A stretch of DNA of 64,000 nucleotides from Acanthopleura granulata (lineage: Eukaryota > Mollusca > Polyplacophora > Chitonida > Chitonidae): NCBI GenBank assembly GCA_016165875.1, contig JABBOT010000001.1:37751011-37815010 (forward strand), written 5' to 3'. Positions 1 through 7,466 of the stretch are shown here, piece after piece (the stretch's first letter is position 1; every line of letters begins with the position of its first letter). Below the pieces are notes generated by a model. That model was not told the origin of the DNA and searched no databases. It worked only from the letters and a program-made list of their open reading frames with translations. The translations under genes were made by a program, and so were the position numbers.

Positions 1-1464
1 ACGCCAATTACGTCACGGTCCAAAGTACGTAATAAACTGAATGCCACAGTGACACTCGTTCCTGTCAACTGGAATAAAGATCTGTGGCGTGTTGGTATAT
101 ACAGGGATGATAGTCTTGATGTTCCAGATGACTTGGTGTGTTAGACAGGTGCCATTTATCACAAACCTTTCCTCTGATGCACCCATATGTCATTTAAGAA
201 GCTTTTGCCACATCGATGAAACTTCCGGACAGCGAACACGTCTGTTGTATGTTGCGATTCACAGCAGAGTAATTTTTCCAGTCAAGCCTCAATCGATGAA
301 AAAACACCAGAACTTCGACCGGCCGTGCCCTTTTGGTCGATCATCTATGTCTGTTGATGGTACAAACTCGACTTGCCGGAAGTGAAATGTCGCCTATTTG
401 GTCAAACCAGGAATACATAGTCTGACTTCTGGACTTGGTAATCTATCAATAAAGCCCTAAGTTTGTCCTCCTAATGTAAACTGGTGTGTTTGCGACAAGA
501 TGAAAAGCAAACGCGCTTTCCAGGGAAACGATTTGTCCATCATTTATCCAAGACTATATAAGACAGAGCATTTTCTTGGGGCGACGACTGATTCGTCCTG
601 ACTCTGACACAAGGTGAGATGGCTTGGTAAGACAACCGCAAATAGTCCGTCCTGAGTTGGCGGTTTGTTGGCACTGGTTAATCCAAACAGCGATCCCCAG
701 AGCAAACAGGGTGGGCGGTGTGTCAAACAGTCCATAAAGCCACAAATGTCTTTGTACTGGTAAAACTTTTATTGGCTTTGAGTAATTCTAGTTTCATTTC
801 TGATGGGCCTCTGTTTTTCGATTTTTTTTGTAAGGAGTTGAGGACAGATATTAAAATATAAGGTGTTATAACCTTAGTTAACTGAATTTCTTACAATCTT
901 ATATGCCCCCTTCCCAGAAAAAAAATTCTCCGTTTCTCCGTGGTTGAGAAACTCATGGCTTGCCCTATTAATGGCTTTACATGGCCATATCGATTCATCA
1001 AGCAACTCATTCCCTTGAGGGAGGTGAAGTTTCAGTTGTAAACCCTTGTATTTTATAGGTCGATTTAAACGCAAGAAGAAAAGCGCATCGAAAAAAATAG
1101 GCCTTTTTTCAGTATGTATTTCTAACGCTCAACTACATCCTAATCCTCAGCCTTATCTCCATGTGTAGCCTACTAATTTAAAATAAATACAAATATGTAT
1201 TTTTTTAAGGCATAAAGCTTCCGAGAGCACTAAAAGCATGTCACGAAATCTCACTGATGGCCACCAACACAGCAGTAGCTGACGGTTACCGTGACCCGCC
1301 ACCGAGATCTAGGCGAAGTGCTCATAAATGCTCCTCCGCAGTAGAGGGTGGGTTGGCGCTATTTCAGACCGCCATCAAACATCTCAGACCTAAACTTGAA
1401 ACACCAGCCATGAAAGTTTGACATCACAAACCAGTCTTATTCCATTTCTGAATATCGATCTACT
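1..1464 (+). repeat. Tandem-array unit copy 1, part left of the Polinton
   Basis: This stretch aligns by eye with 36320-37645 in copy 3 and, more loosely, with 21140-21760 in copy 2. Shared landmarks include a 'gtgttggtata' motif near 90, the 'cagtcaagcctca' block near 280, 'tttccagggaaac' near 520 and the 'aggcgaagtgctcataaatg' block near 1310. The alignment stops at 'tatcgatctac' (about 1453-1463), where the Polinton begins. I see no convincing gene here: the short ORFs (for example 89-385) are not kept open in the other copies. It is diverged non-coding repeat sequence. Confidence 0.75.
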
Positions 1465-1782
1465 TCAGAGCTATCTACAGGGAGTTTCGCCCTGACAATA
1501 AATCTTAAAAAGGACTAATGGAGGAAACACAGAGGGACACATAATTTGCTTAGCGCCGAAGCACCAGGGAGGGCGAGTGACACAAACTATTGGGAGCCTC
1601 CCCAGGCCCCAGGGCAGTCCCCAACCCCTGTTCCGACTAATTTCTTCTACACATCAAGCCATATGGTGTCCAGCTACATAAATAAATGGCGATTGATTAT
1701 ACAGACGGACACCCGTTCACATTCATAAATAATTGGCGATTGTGTATGAACGTACCATAATAGCCCCAGGGACGGCTCACCA
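1465..1782 (+). repeat. Left terminal inverted repeat of the Polinton
   Basis: This segment reads the same as the reverse complement of 10309-10604, with few mismatches and small indels. Matching stretches include 'ctacagggagtttcgccc', 'actaatggaggaaacacag', 'gcaccagggagggcgagtg', 'tgggagcctccccaggcc' and 'gggacggctcacca'. The outer part, up to about 1557, also occurs outside the element in other array copies (see findings), so the true element end may lie near 1557 instead of 1465. No clean target-site duplication is visible. Confidence 0.92.
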
Positions 1783-2385
1783 CTTAGTCGTTAGCGTAAA
1801 TCCGGATTACCACCCCTTGGGGTAACTACTGTGGAAAAGGGCCAACATACCAAGCTTTTGCTTTTGCTCGTCGCTCAGGTTGGTGGTTCGATTCCAAGTG
1901 AGGAAAATTTTGTTTATCTCTTTTTTTCCTCGGGCTTTTGCTTTTGCTCGGCGCTCATTTTGATGGTTCGATTCCGGGTGTGGGGGAATTTGTTTCTCTC
2001 TTTTTCATCAGGATATTTTTTGGCATTTCACTAAAATAGAAAGCTCATGGCTCAGTCTAGGTCTGGGTTACCAAACTCAATTAGGTCATTTATATTATCA
2101 CTGTGTCTGGTGATTTCATCTGTCTGGTCTTGTACAGCGTTGTAAATTTTGTGCGTAATACATATAGGTAACCCCCACCTGACCCCAATTGCGGTCAGAG
2201 TGAGTATATTGGATAAGGGTGATGGACACATCCTATAGCCGACTTGCGGGTAAGGCTACAAGTATATCGAACTCTGGTATCCCACCTCTCTGTCGAAAAA
2301 CATTAATTGGCGGATAGTTATTTCATGAAGGCTGCGCGGGCTTAGTTCCGCCCCTGCTGCACTAACTCGTCTTTCGTTTTCTCAT
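1783..2385. other. Polinton left arm, no gene seen
   Basis: This is a 0.6 kb non-coding stretch between the left inverted repeat and the first ORF block. It contains an 80 bp tandem duplication, annotated separately. The rest (about 2010-2385) has no long ORF and no motif I recognise. Confidence 0.6.
1854..2008 (+). repeat. Two tandem 80 bp units with a tRNA B-box-like motif
   Basis: Units at 1854-1933 and 1934-2008 both start with 'gcttttgcttttgctcg', continue through a 'gcgctca'-like segment, and contain an identical 'ggttcgattcc' at 1885-1895 and 1965-1975, exactly 80 bp apart. They end in T-rich tracts. The 11 bp motif matches the consensus of a pol III internal B box. No cloverleaf or matching A box is visible, so this is more likely a duplicated SINE fragment than a tRNA gene. 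Confidence 0.6.
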
Positions 2386-3351
2386 CTAATGAAATCGAGT
2401 TATGTGCCGTACAGATTCGAATCTGTTGTTCATTTCTCGGTATTTTTCGACTGTACCGAGCATTAATCGGAACTCGGTATTCAAAATCATACCCTCAATC
2501 AGCGCTGTAGAAACGTTGTTGGTGATGGAATTAAGCTTCCTCTCAGCCAGTAAGCGAATTTGCATTGTGTTTCTTTTTTGCACAATTTGTCGGACAGACG
2601 CCGGCTTACAAACTTTCCCATCCCACTGAGAACGCCGCAGGCTAAGGCCGCGCCTTCCATGCCTATAACTATAGACGTCGCAACCTGCGACTCCCAGACC
2701 CATACTTGACGTTGCATCTGGACCTCCGATTGCATGGCCCCCATCCGGCAGTATCCTCACATGAAGTTCATCATTTCCCATGGCCGTGTTCCAGAGGTAA
2801 ACCGTACCATTATTCAAAACCTTCTGAACAACACCACCATGTGCTGATTGCAAATGTCCCATTTGAGACGACCCGATCTAGCGAGACTCCCTACCCTATT
2901 CTCAGGATCATCAGATAGAACCAGGGCGAGATTCTGGAGCGCATTTGTGGCTTTGATATCCACATCGGCGAGCTCATGAAGCTTCGGTGGTTCTCCAGAT
3001 CTCCCCGACGGCACCTTCTTTCTTGTATAAATACCTCGCTGGAATTGGAAGGCGTAAATCTGTCCACCCACCCCTTACCATTTAAAACTAATGACACCTG
3101 ACATATCCCATCAGCCTATGATAGTGCAACTAGGGCCCAGTGAGTCCATCACGCCGGCGAATGTGTAAAGTTACGCTGAAGCACGTCGTATCTACAGGTT
3201 GACCACAATTGTTTAAGATCCACTGTGGATTGGCAAATACCACTGTCCGTCCGGAGTTCATGCATTCGTGGTAAGCCGGGGCTGTCCTCAGAAGAGTAGA
3301 GCCACTTGTAATACTGGTAGACACTGGAGCGATGTTTTCGGATGCGCTCAC
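2386..3351 (-). pseudogene. Unrecognised Polinton ORF block, frameshifted
   Basis: On the - strand, protein-like reading frames follow one another: 3351-3130, 3071-2814 and 2862-2386. The last two overlap and clearly continue one protein across a frameshift near 2840; whether 3351-3130 belongs to the same gene is less certain. The composition is protein-like: amphipathic, with runs such as 'KLHELADVDIKATNALQNL' and 'ASVRQIVQKRNT'. The + strand here is full of stops, so I prefer the - strand as coding. I do not recognise the family. A minor structural protein is possible from its place beside the capsid gene, but that is inference only. It starts about 25 bp from the oppositely directed capsid fragment. 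There are no Cys/His protease or Walker motifs. Confidence 0.55.
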
Positions 3352-3376
3352 CTCGTCTAGATGAACAAATATTTCT

Positions 3377-4084
3377 TTGAGAGGTGTCAGTTTGGGTACT
3401 TTGTCTCCTTCAGTTATTCAGGACACCGATTTCAGCTACACCTTCGAGAACGTTAGCCTCGAATATGACATGGTCACCCAGATCGAGCTCGCCCGGGTGA
3501 TCCGTAACCAGTGCGCCGGTCTGCTGGTAATACTGTATGACTGCGTGCTCCGGCACCGCCAAATTATCCGTGATATGAGCGATAGCTTGTGGAACATCAG
3601 CCTCAACGTACCCAGCCGCAGTATGAAAGGCATCTTGGTCCTCTTCCAGGACCCAGCCGCGGCATTCCAGCGGAAGATTGAGGCTTTCGATAACCTCAAA
3701 ATAACTAAGATGGAAGGGACAATCGAGGGCGTTCCCAACCAAGGCCTGCGTGGATACCAGCAGTGGGATGAGGCAAGGAAGTTCTTTGAAGCGGGCTGCA
3801 AGCGCCATCCCGAGGTGGCCATGGTCGCAAAAGACCTAGCGCTGGCGAACGTGTCCTTTGCCGACTTCTTAACCACCAAGCACGCCTTGTGGCTGGACCC
3901 CCGCTCCGTGGACGACGACCAGGTACACGGCAGCGGGCGGCGCGTCGAGAACGCCAGTGAGGAGGTGACCATTCAGATCACGAAAACCGACGAGGCGGTG
4001 GGCGCTTTGAACATCTATCTTTGCATGGTCATGGACGCCCAGCTCAACATCGAAGATGGCCGATTCGTTTCAGCACTGTACTAG
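3377..4084 (+). CDS. Polinton capsid protein, C-terminal fragment (probable major capsid protein)
   Basis: An open frame of 235 codons that ends in TAG. The C-terminal third (for example 'GSGRRVENASEEVTIQ' and the final 'DAQLNIEDGRFVSALY') and the central 'VPSRSMKGILVLF' and 'TIEGVPNQ' blocks are of the kind I know from Polinton structural proteins. I take it as the C-terminal jelly-roll part of the major capsid protein, which would form the virion shell. Major capsid proteins of this group have two jelly-roll domains and are more than twice this length. The frame is closed by a stop at 3362 and the listed start is TTG, so the N-terminal half appears to be missing. A single-jelly-roll minor capsid protein is the main alternative. 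The two - strand ORFs in the same span are shadows. The ATPase pseudogene follows directly. Confidence 0.72.
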   Translation: MRGVSLGTLSPSVIQDTDFSYTFENVSLEYDMVTQIELARVIRNQCAGLLVILYDCVLRHRQIIRDMSDSLWNISLNVPSRSMKGILVLFQDPAAAFQRKIEAFDNLKITKMEGTIEGVPNQGLRGYQQWDEARKFFEAGCKRHPEVAMVAKDLALANVSFADFLTTKHALWLDPRSVDDDQVHGSGRRVENASEEVTIQITKTDEAVGALNIYLCMVMDAQLNIEDGRFVSALY

Positions 4085-4090
4085 TAACCT

Positions 4091-4606
4091 TGGGCCCAGG
4101 GCCCCCTATTCGGCGATTGTCTGCGGAATGACGGGGTGTGGGAAAACCCTTTTGACTCTCAACTTCATGGAGGGTCACTGTCGCGGCTTGTTTCGACACA
4201 TTGTTGTCCTGTGTCCCAGATGAAAGGTTCCATGACTATCTCCGTGCCTTCTACCAGCTGTTCCAAGGCAAAGCCAACCCTTTATGTCATTCACGGCTGC
4301 TCGGACACAAAGACGCTGAGCAAAAAGAAAGACATGCTCTCTGTTCTGGCCTTCGGCCGACACGCGCAGCAAGGCGTCTGGGCACTCAGCCAGAAATATA
4401 ACTCAGTCCTGAAGGATCTATGCGAGTAGACGCGCTGGGTCGCCATCTTCTACTGCAAAGACTGGGACACGTTTGGAGAATGCTTCCGAGAAAATGATGT
4501 GATCCCTTGGGAAGAGCGGGCCAGGGTACGGCAGCAGCTGCCCCAAACAAAGCATGCCAAGCCTCTGTTGAAGACTGATCAGCTGGCTGCATACCACGTG
4601 GTATAA
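4091..4606 (+). pseudogene. Polinton genome-packaging ATPase (FtsK/HerA-like), broken
   Basis: A Walker A loop, GMTGCGKT, is encoded at 4125-4148, followed by a hydrophobic strand. The protein then changes frame near 4215 and again near 4280. From there the frame runs to a TAA at 4604-4606, interrupted by an in-frame TAG at 4427-4429. Downstream of that stop the frame is still protein-like ('TRWVAIFYCKDWDTF'), which shows it belongs to the gene. At the expected Walker B position the hydrophobic strand is followed by His-Gly where the family has acidic residues. The active family enzyme pumps DNA into capsids using ATP. This copy could not: it has two frameshifts, one nonsense codon and a lost catalytic acid. 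It lies between the capsid fragment and the small-gene cluster. Confidence 0.8.
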
Positions 4607-4773
4607 CATGCGAAACACTGTTGCTTAACAGCTAGCTGTTGTCATTTTCCCTGCAAATAATCATATTTAATTTGATCGCATGGGCTGCGAGCGAATATAT
4701 TAGAGCTAGGGGGATAGTGGTACCTATCGTCCGTTGCATGCGGTCTGTGACTCAAACTACTGGCCAGTAAAAT
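4607..4773. other. Intergenic spacer inside the Polinton
   Basis: A 170 bp spacer between the ATPase pseudogene and the small-gene cluster. It is AT-rich relative to the genes and has a TATA-like 'gaatatatta' near 4693. No regulatory site can be proved. Confidence 0.4.
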
Positions 4774-4957
4774 ATGGACGAATTGGAAGAGCAAATGGAC
4801 GAACTGATGGACGATCAGCTGGACAAAAAAAACTCAAGGAGCCATTGGAGGAACAGGCAGAAGCGCGCGTTACCAATCTCACGCCTCTGCATCGTGAAAA
4901 GCTCGATGCCCTGATGGGGGGGGGGGGGTCAGGCCAAACAGTATCATGGAAAGGCAT
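4774..4957 (+). pseudogene. Small acidic Polinton ORF, frameshifted at homopolymers
   Basis: A start at 4774 gives an acidic Glu/Asp-Leu-Met heptad-like opening (MDELEEQMDELMDDQLDKK). At the A-run near 4826-4832 the sensible frame shifts and continues as a Leu/Glu-rich stretch ending 'REKLDALM'. A run of 13 G follows at 4916-4928. Beyond it the protein may have continued into the next ORF, whose opening is also acidic. I do not know the function. The charge pattern suggests a short coiled coil. Confidence 0.5.
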
Positions 4958-4962
4958 GTACC

Positions 4963-5262
4963 GTGAACGAAATTGACTCGTTGGACGAGGACGAGGTCGA
5001 GAAGCTCTACGTCCGGTACGAGGCTAGACTAGGCGGGGCCATGGTGAAAACGATAGGTCAAGCTACACTACAGTTGTCCTTAGGAGTGGCCAGCATGTTT
5101 CTTCCAAATCCACCAGAGAACCGGCCGGCGGTTGCTCGCGACCTGGAGGCCGAGCCCTTTGTTGAATATTCGATTAGTCGTGCTGTCTGTGAGCTTTGTC
5201 ATCGCTACGGCATGTTGTTAGCGCCGCTAACCGCTGCTCTTAGCACAGCCAGAAGACTGTGA
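4963..5262 (+). CDS. Polinton small protein, unknown function
   Basis: An open frame of 99 codons, listed from a GTG. An acidic opening (about residues 2-15, 'DSLDEDEVEKLY') is followed by a moderately hydrophobic helical region ('GQATLQLSLGVASMF') and a C-terminal hydrophobic segment. The composition resembles a conserved small ORF that I associate with Polintons, but I have no name for it. It may originally have been the C-terminal part of the gene beginning at 4774. It is tightly packed with the next gene, with a 16 bp gap. Confidence 0.55.
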   Translation: MNEIDSLDEDEVEKLYVRYEARLGGAMVKTIGQATLQLSLGVASMFLPNPPENRPAVARDLEAEPFVEYSISRAVCELCHRYGMLLAPLTAALSTARRL

Positions 5263-5278
5263 CCCCGAACAATGAACG

Positions 5279-5734
5279 ATGACGGAGAACCCGCTTATTC
5301 CTACGGAGCACGAAACGAACACCCCGGAGGAGACACCTCTGGTGGAAAGAGTGACAGACCATAAAAAATTGAAAGACCCGAAGAAGGTGGCGGCCGGGGC
5401 CGCTGCCAGAAAAGTCAAACAGGAAGGACTCCTTGAACAGCTTCGGACAGCCAAGGAATCACAACACCATAGTGCTGCCACAGTAGGACAACAGGATGCC
5501 CCAGAACGAAGAGAGCATGTTTCAGATGGTCCTGGTGTTGCAAAGCAGGCCAACCGGATCCCATATATCATTGAGGTATCCGACCTTGCGGATGTATATT
5601 ATACATGTACCCATCACCAGCAGCTTTTGCCTCTTCCTTTTGCGTGGCAACTACAGAAAACAGCGGAAGCCACCTCTAAGTCCCCCTCTGCACAGCAATT
5701 GAAGACTGCCACCGATTCTCCCCATATGGAGTAA
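5279..5734 (+). CDS. Polinton basic protein, unknown function
   Basis: An open frame of 151 codons. Residues about 1-25 are acidic and Thr/Pro-rich. Residues about 26-60 are strongly basic with Ala-rich helix character ('KKLKDPKKVAAGAAARKVKQ'), which suggests nucleic-acid binding or a coiled coil. A more hydrophobic segment near residues 95-115 includes 'IPYIIEVSDLADVYYT'. An alternative start at 5273 runs only a few codons in another frame. I do not recognise a family beyond its place in the Polinton small-gene cluster. The next gene starts 4 bp after its stop. Confidence 0.55.
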   Translation: MTENPLIPTEHETNTPEETPLVERVTDHKKLKDPKKVAAGAAARKVKQEGLLEQLRTAKESQHHSAATVGQQDAPERREHVSDGPGVAKQANRIPYIIEVSDLADVYYTCTHHQQLLPLPFAWQLQKTAEATSKSPSAQQLKTATDSPHME

Positions 5735-5738
5735 CAAT

Positions 5739-5978
5739 ATGACAACTCCTGCTACCGAGGGTAAGATGCTCGTAAATGCGCTGTATCACAGCAAGATCGT
5801 CTTTAGCTTCGCTATGGCATACTCCAAACTGGATGAGATGATCATTGAAGGTGCCCCTTCCAAGCTAGACTTCACTCCATGTGATATCGGGATGGTGATT
5901 ATGGACGTGGCCCTCGCGATGGCGACCAAGGACATGCTAATCAAACAGGGGATCATTCCAGCAGATATTATGAGATAG
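5739..5978 (+). CDS. Polinton small conserved protein, unknown function
   Basis: An intact frame of 79 codons. The C-terminal half alternates hydrophobic and charged residues ('FTPCDIGMVIMDVALAMATK' then 'LIKQGIIPADIMR'), giving two predicted helices. It is short and uninterrupted, and its stop lies 2 bp before the next start codon, as expected for compact virus-like gene packing. I recognise it only as a Polinton-type small ORF. Function is unknown; a virion accessory or membrane-associated role is a guess. Confidence 0.6.
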   Translation: MTTPATEGKMLVNALYHSKIVFSFAMAYSKLDEMIIEGAPSKLDFTPCDIGMVIMDVALAMATKDMLIKQGIIPADIMR

Positions 5979-5980
5979 AA

Positions 5981-6404
5981 ATGGGCTCAGTAACAACGAT
6001 GGTCTGGGGCGGTCTCGTAATTGCCCTTGCTTTTTCTGATAGTCAATTTCTCTTCTCAACTCTTCGAAGCTCCACGGTCGATGCGGAGCGTAAACGCCAC
6101 GATAAAGCTATAGTTCACCTCCAGGCGGCGCAGGCGGCGTGGTCTGAAGAAAGCAAAAAGTGTCTGGACTGGATTAATGAAGAACTTCGTCGACATGGGC
6201 ACACAGAGCGCACATTTCGCTATGTCGACTCCGCTATGCGCGAGGACGCTCAGGTCACGGGGAAAACACTTAGCACGCACAGGGCCCTATCCGGTCCTAA
6301 GCGATTTCTATACATCGTCTGAGGGCCAAAAAGAACGCGAGATCGCATTCACCCTTCTCGGTATCGGTGTGACTGGACTTGTCGCCTACAAACTCGCTGA
6401 GTAA
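5981..6404 (+). pseudogene. Polinton membrane/coiled-coil protein, one frameshift
   Basis: The frame from 5981 encodes an N-terminal hydrophobic segment ('MVWGGLVIALAF', residues about 7-18), then a long charged helix with coiled-coil character ('DAERKRHDKAIVHLQAAQAA' and 'WINEELRRHGH'). Near 6285 the sensible protein moves into the frame that ends at 6404, where 'SSEGQKEREIAFTLLGIG' and a C-terminal hydrophobic helix ('GVTGLVAYKLAE') follow. So it is one gene with a membrane segment at each end, broken by a single frameshift. I do not know its job. A small membrane protein of the virion or host membrane would fit. Confidence 0.6.
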
Positions 6405-6506
6405 CCAGGAAAGACTGTGTTGGAGTCTCGTGAGAGCTCCTCACCGTAATAGCAGGCAAGACATGAGTAGTGAGGCTTGATTAGTTTTTCCATATATATA
6501 TCACAC

Positions 6507-6746
6507 ATGATGGGTTTGCCCGAAGAGTTATACTCCGCGATGCCAGAGGTTGACTACTGTGCCTGCCGCAACAAGTTTCCTGGTCCTCTGGCCCCGGTAC
6601 TGATGGATAGCGTACACAAGTCGCTCGAACTCTGGCGGCAGGAAGAAAAGTCCGCCATGCGTTTCACAGCAAGGGTGCTGGAGGGTCCGACCAACCTTCG
6701 GTCGACGACCGAGCAGCTGCCTGAGCCTGTGGCTGCCACCTGTTGA
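6507..6746 (+). CDS. Unrecognised ORF before the integrase
   Basis: A + strand frame of about 80 codons from the ATG at 6507. It holds a Cys pair ('YCACRNKFPGPL') and a charged helix ('SVHKSLELWRQEEKSAM'). It lies between the small-gene cluster and the integrase, in the same direction. No family is recognised and the coding status is uncertain. The - strand ORF over the same bases looks less protein-like. Confidence 0.35.
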   Translation: MMGLPEELYSAMPEVDYCACRNKFPGPLAPVLMDSVHKSLELWRQEEKSAMRFTARVLEGPTNLRSTTEQLPEPVAATC

Positions 6747-6792
6747 AGATTTATCAGGCTGCTGAAATGTCTTGCTTATGGTGCCTATTACC

Positions 6793-7466
6793 ATGGCCGA
6801 CCAGTTTTCTATTCGTCTATCGAAGATATACTATAGCCCCAAGGGCTACTGGAGAGGCATTGCCGCCAGCAAGAAACTAGCATCTGCTGGGAAGGCCTCT
6901 GGAGGCACAGTTCGCGATTCGTTGAAAAACAGGCCATCTGGCAGATTTTCCTAACATCCCAACGGCATATTCCACGGCCAAAGTTTGATGTTTCTTCTCC
7001 AAATGAGGTCCATCAAGCCGACCTGCTCTTTCTACCACACGACAAGGTGTGCAAGCGCACCTACAAGTATGCCCTCACAGTGGTCGATGTCGCCAGCCGA
7101 TTCAAACCAGCTGAGCCCCTAACCACAAAAGGAGCCCAAAAGGTTGCTGATGCCCTGGGCCGTATCTATAAACGGGGGCCTCTTAGTTAACCTAAACTGC
7201 TCCAGGTCGACACTGGGCGTGAGTTCATGGGTGCAGTGAACAAACTGCTGGCGAAGCATGGGGTTTTTGTCAGGCGTGGGCCTGTGGACATCCATCGATA
7301 CCAGGGGGATCATTGAGCGGTTCAATCGGACCCTGGCCGAGCGGTTGTTCGGGCACCAATACGCCCAAGATATGCGTCTTCCTTCTGGGCGTTCTTCTGA
7401 GAGAATGAAGCGGTTCAGTCGGGGCGGCTTTGAATGGAGAAGTAACTCGACTCTTGAGGCCTTTTG
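6793..7466 (+). pseudogene. Polinton retroviral-type integrase, broken
   Basis: The ATG at 6793 opens an N-terminal domain with 'YYSPKGYWRGIAA'. A frameshift near 6925 leads to 'VEKQAIWQIFL', then the catalytic core: first Asp in 'HQADLLFLP' (codon 7020-7022), second Asp in 'QVDTGREFMG' (7209-7211), and Glu in 'IIERFNRTLAERL' (7315-7317). The D-E spacing is about 35 residues, the DDE pattern of retroviral-like integrases. A TAA at 7188-7190 cuts the protein between the aspartates, and a further frameshift lies near 7300. The enzyme normally inserts the element into host DNA. All three catalytic residues survive but in different frames, so no active product is expected. I see no C-terminal chromodomain. 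It converges on the polymerase gene. Confidence 0.88.

Noticed and set aside
1885..1975. tRNA genes at the two 'ggttcgattcc' motifs
   Set aside because: No acceptor stem, anticodon arm or A box could be found around them. More likely SINE-derived.
2386..3351. Assignment of the unknown Polinton ORF block as the maturation protease
   Set aside because: No His, Asp and Cys arrangement typical of Ulp1/adenoviral proteases is visible in any of its frames.
3410..3972. Two long - strand ORFs over the capsid fragment
   Set aside because: They are shadows of the + strand frame, which has recognisable Polinton capsid blocks.
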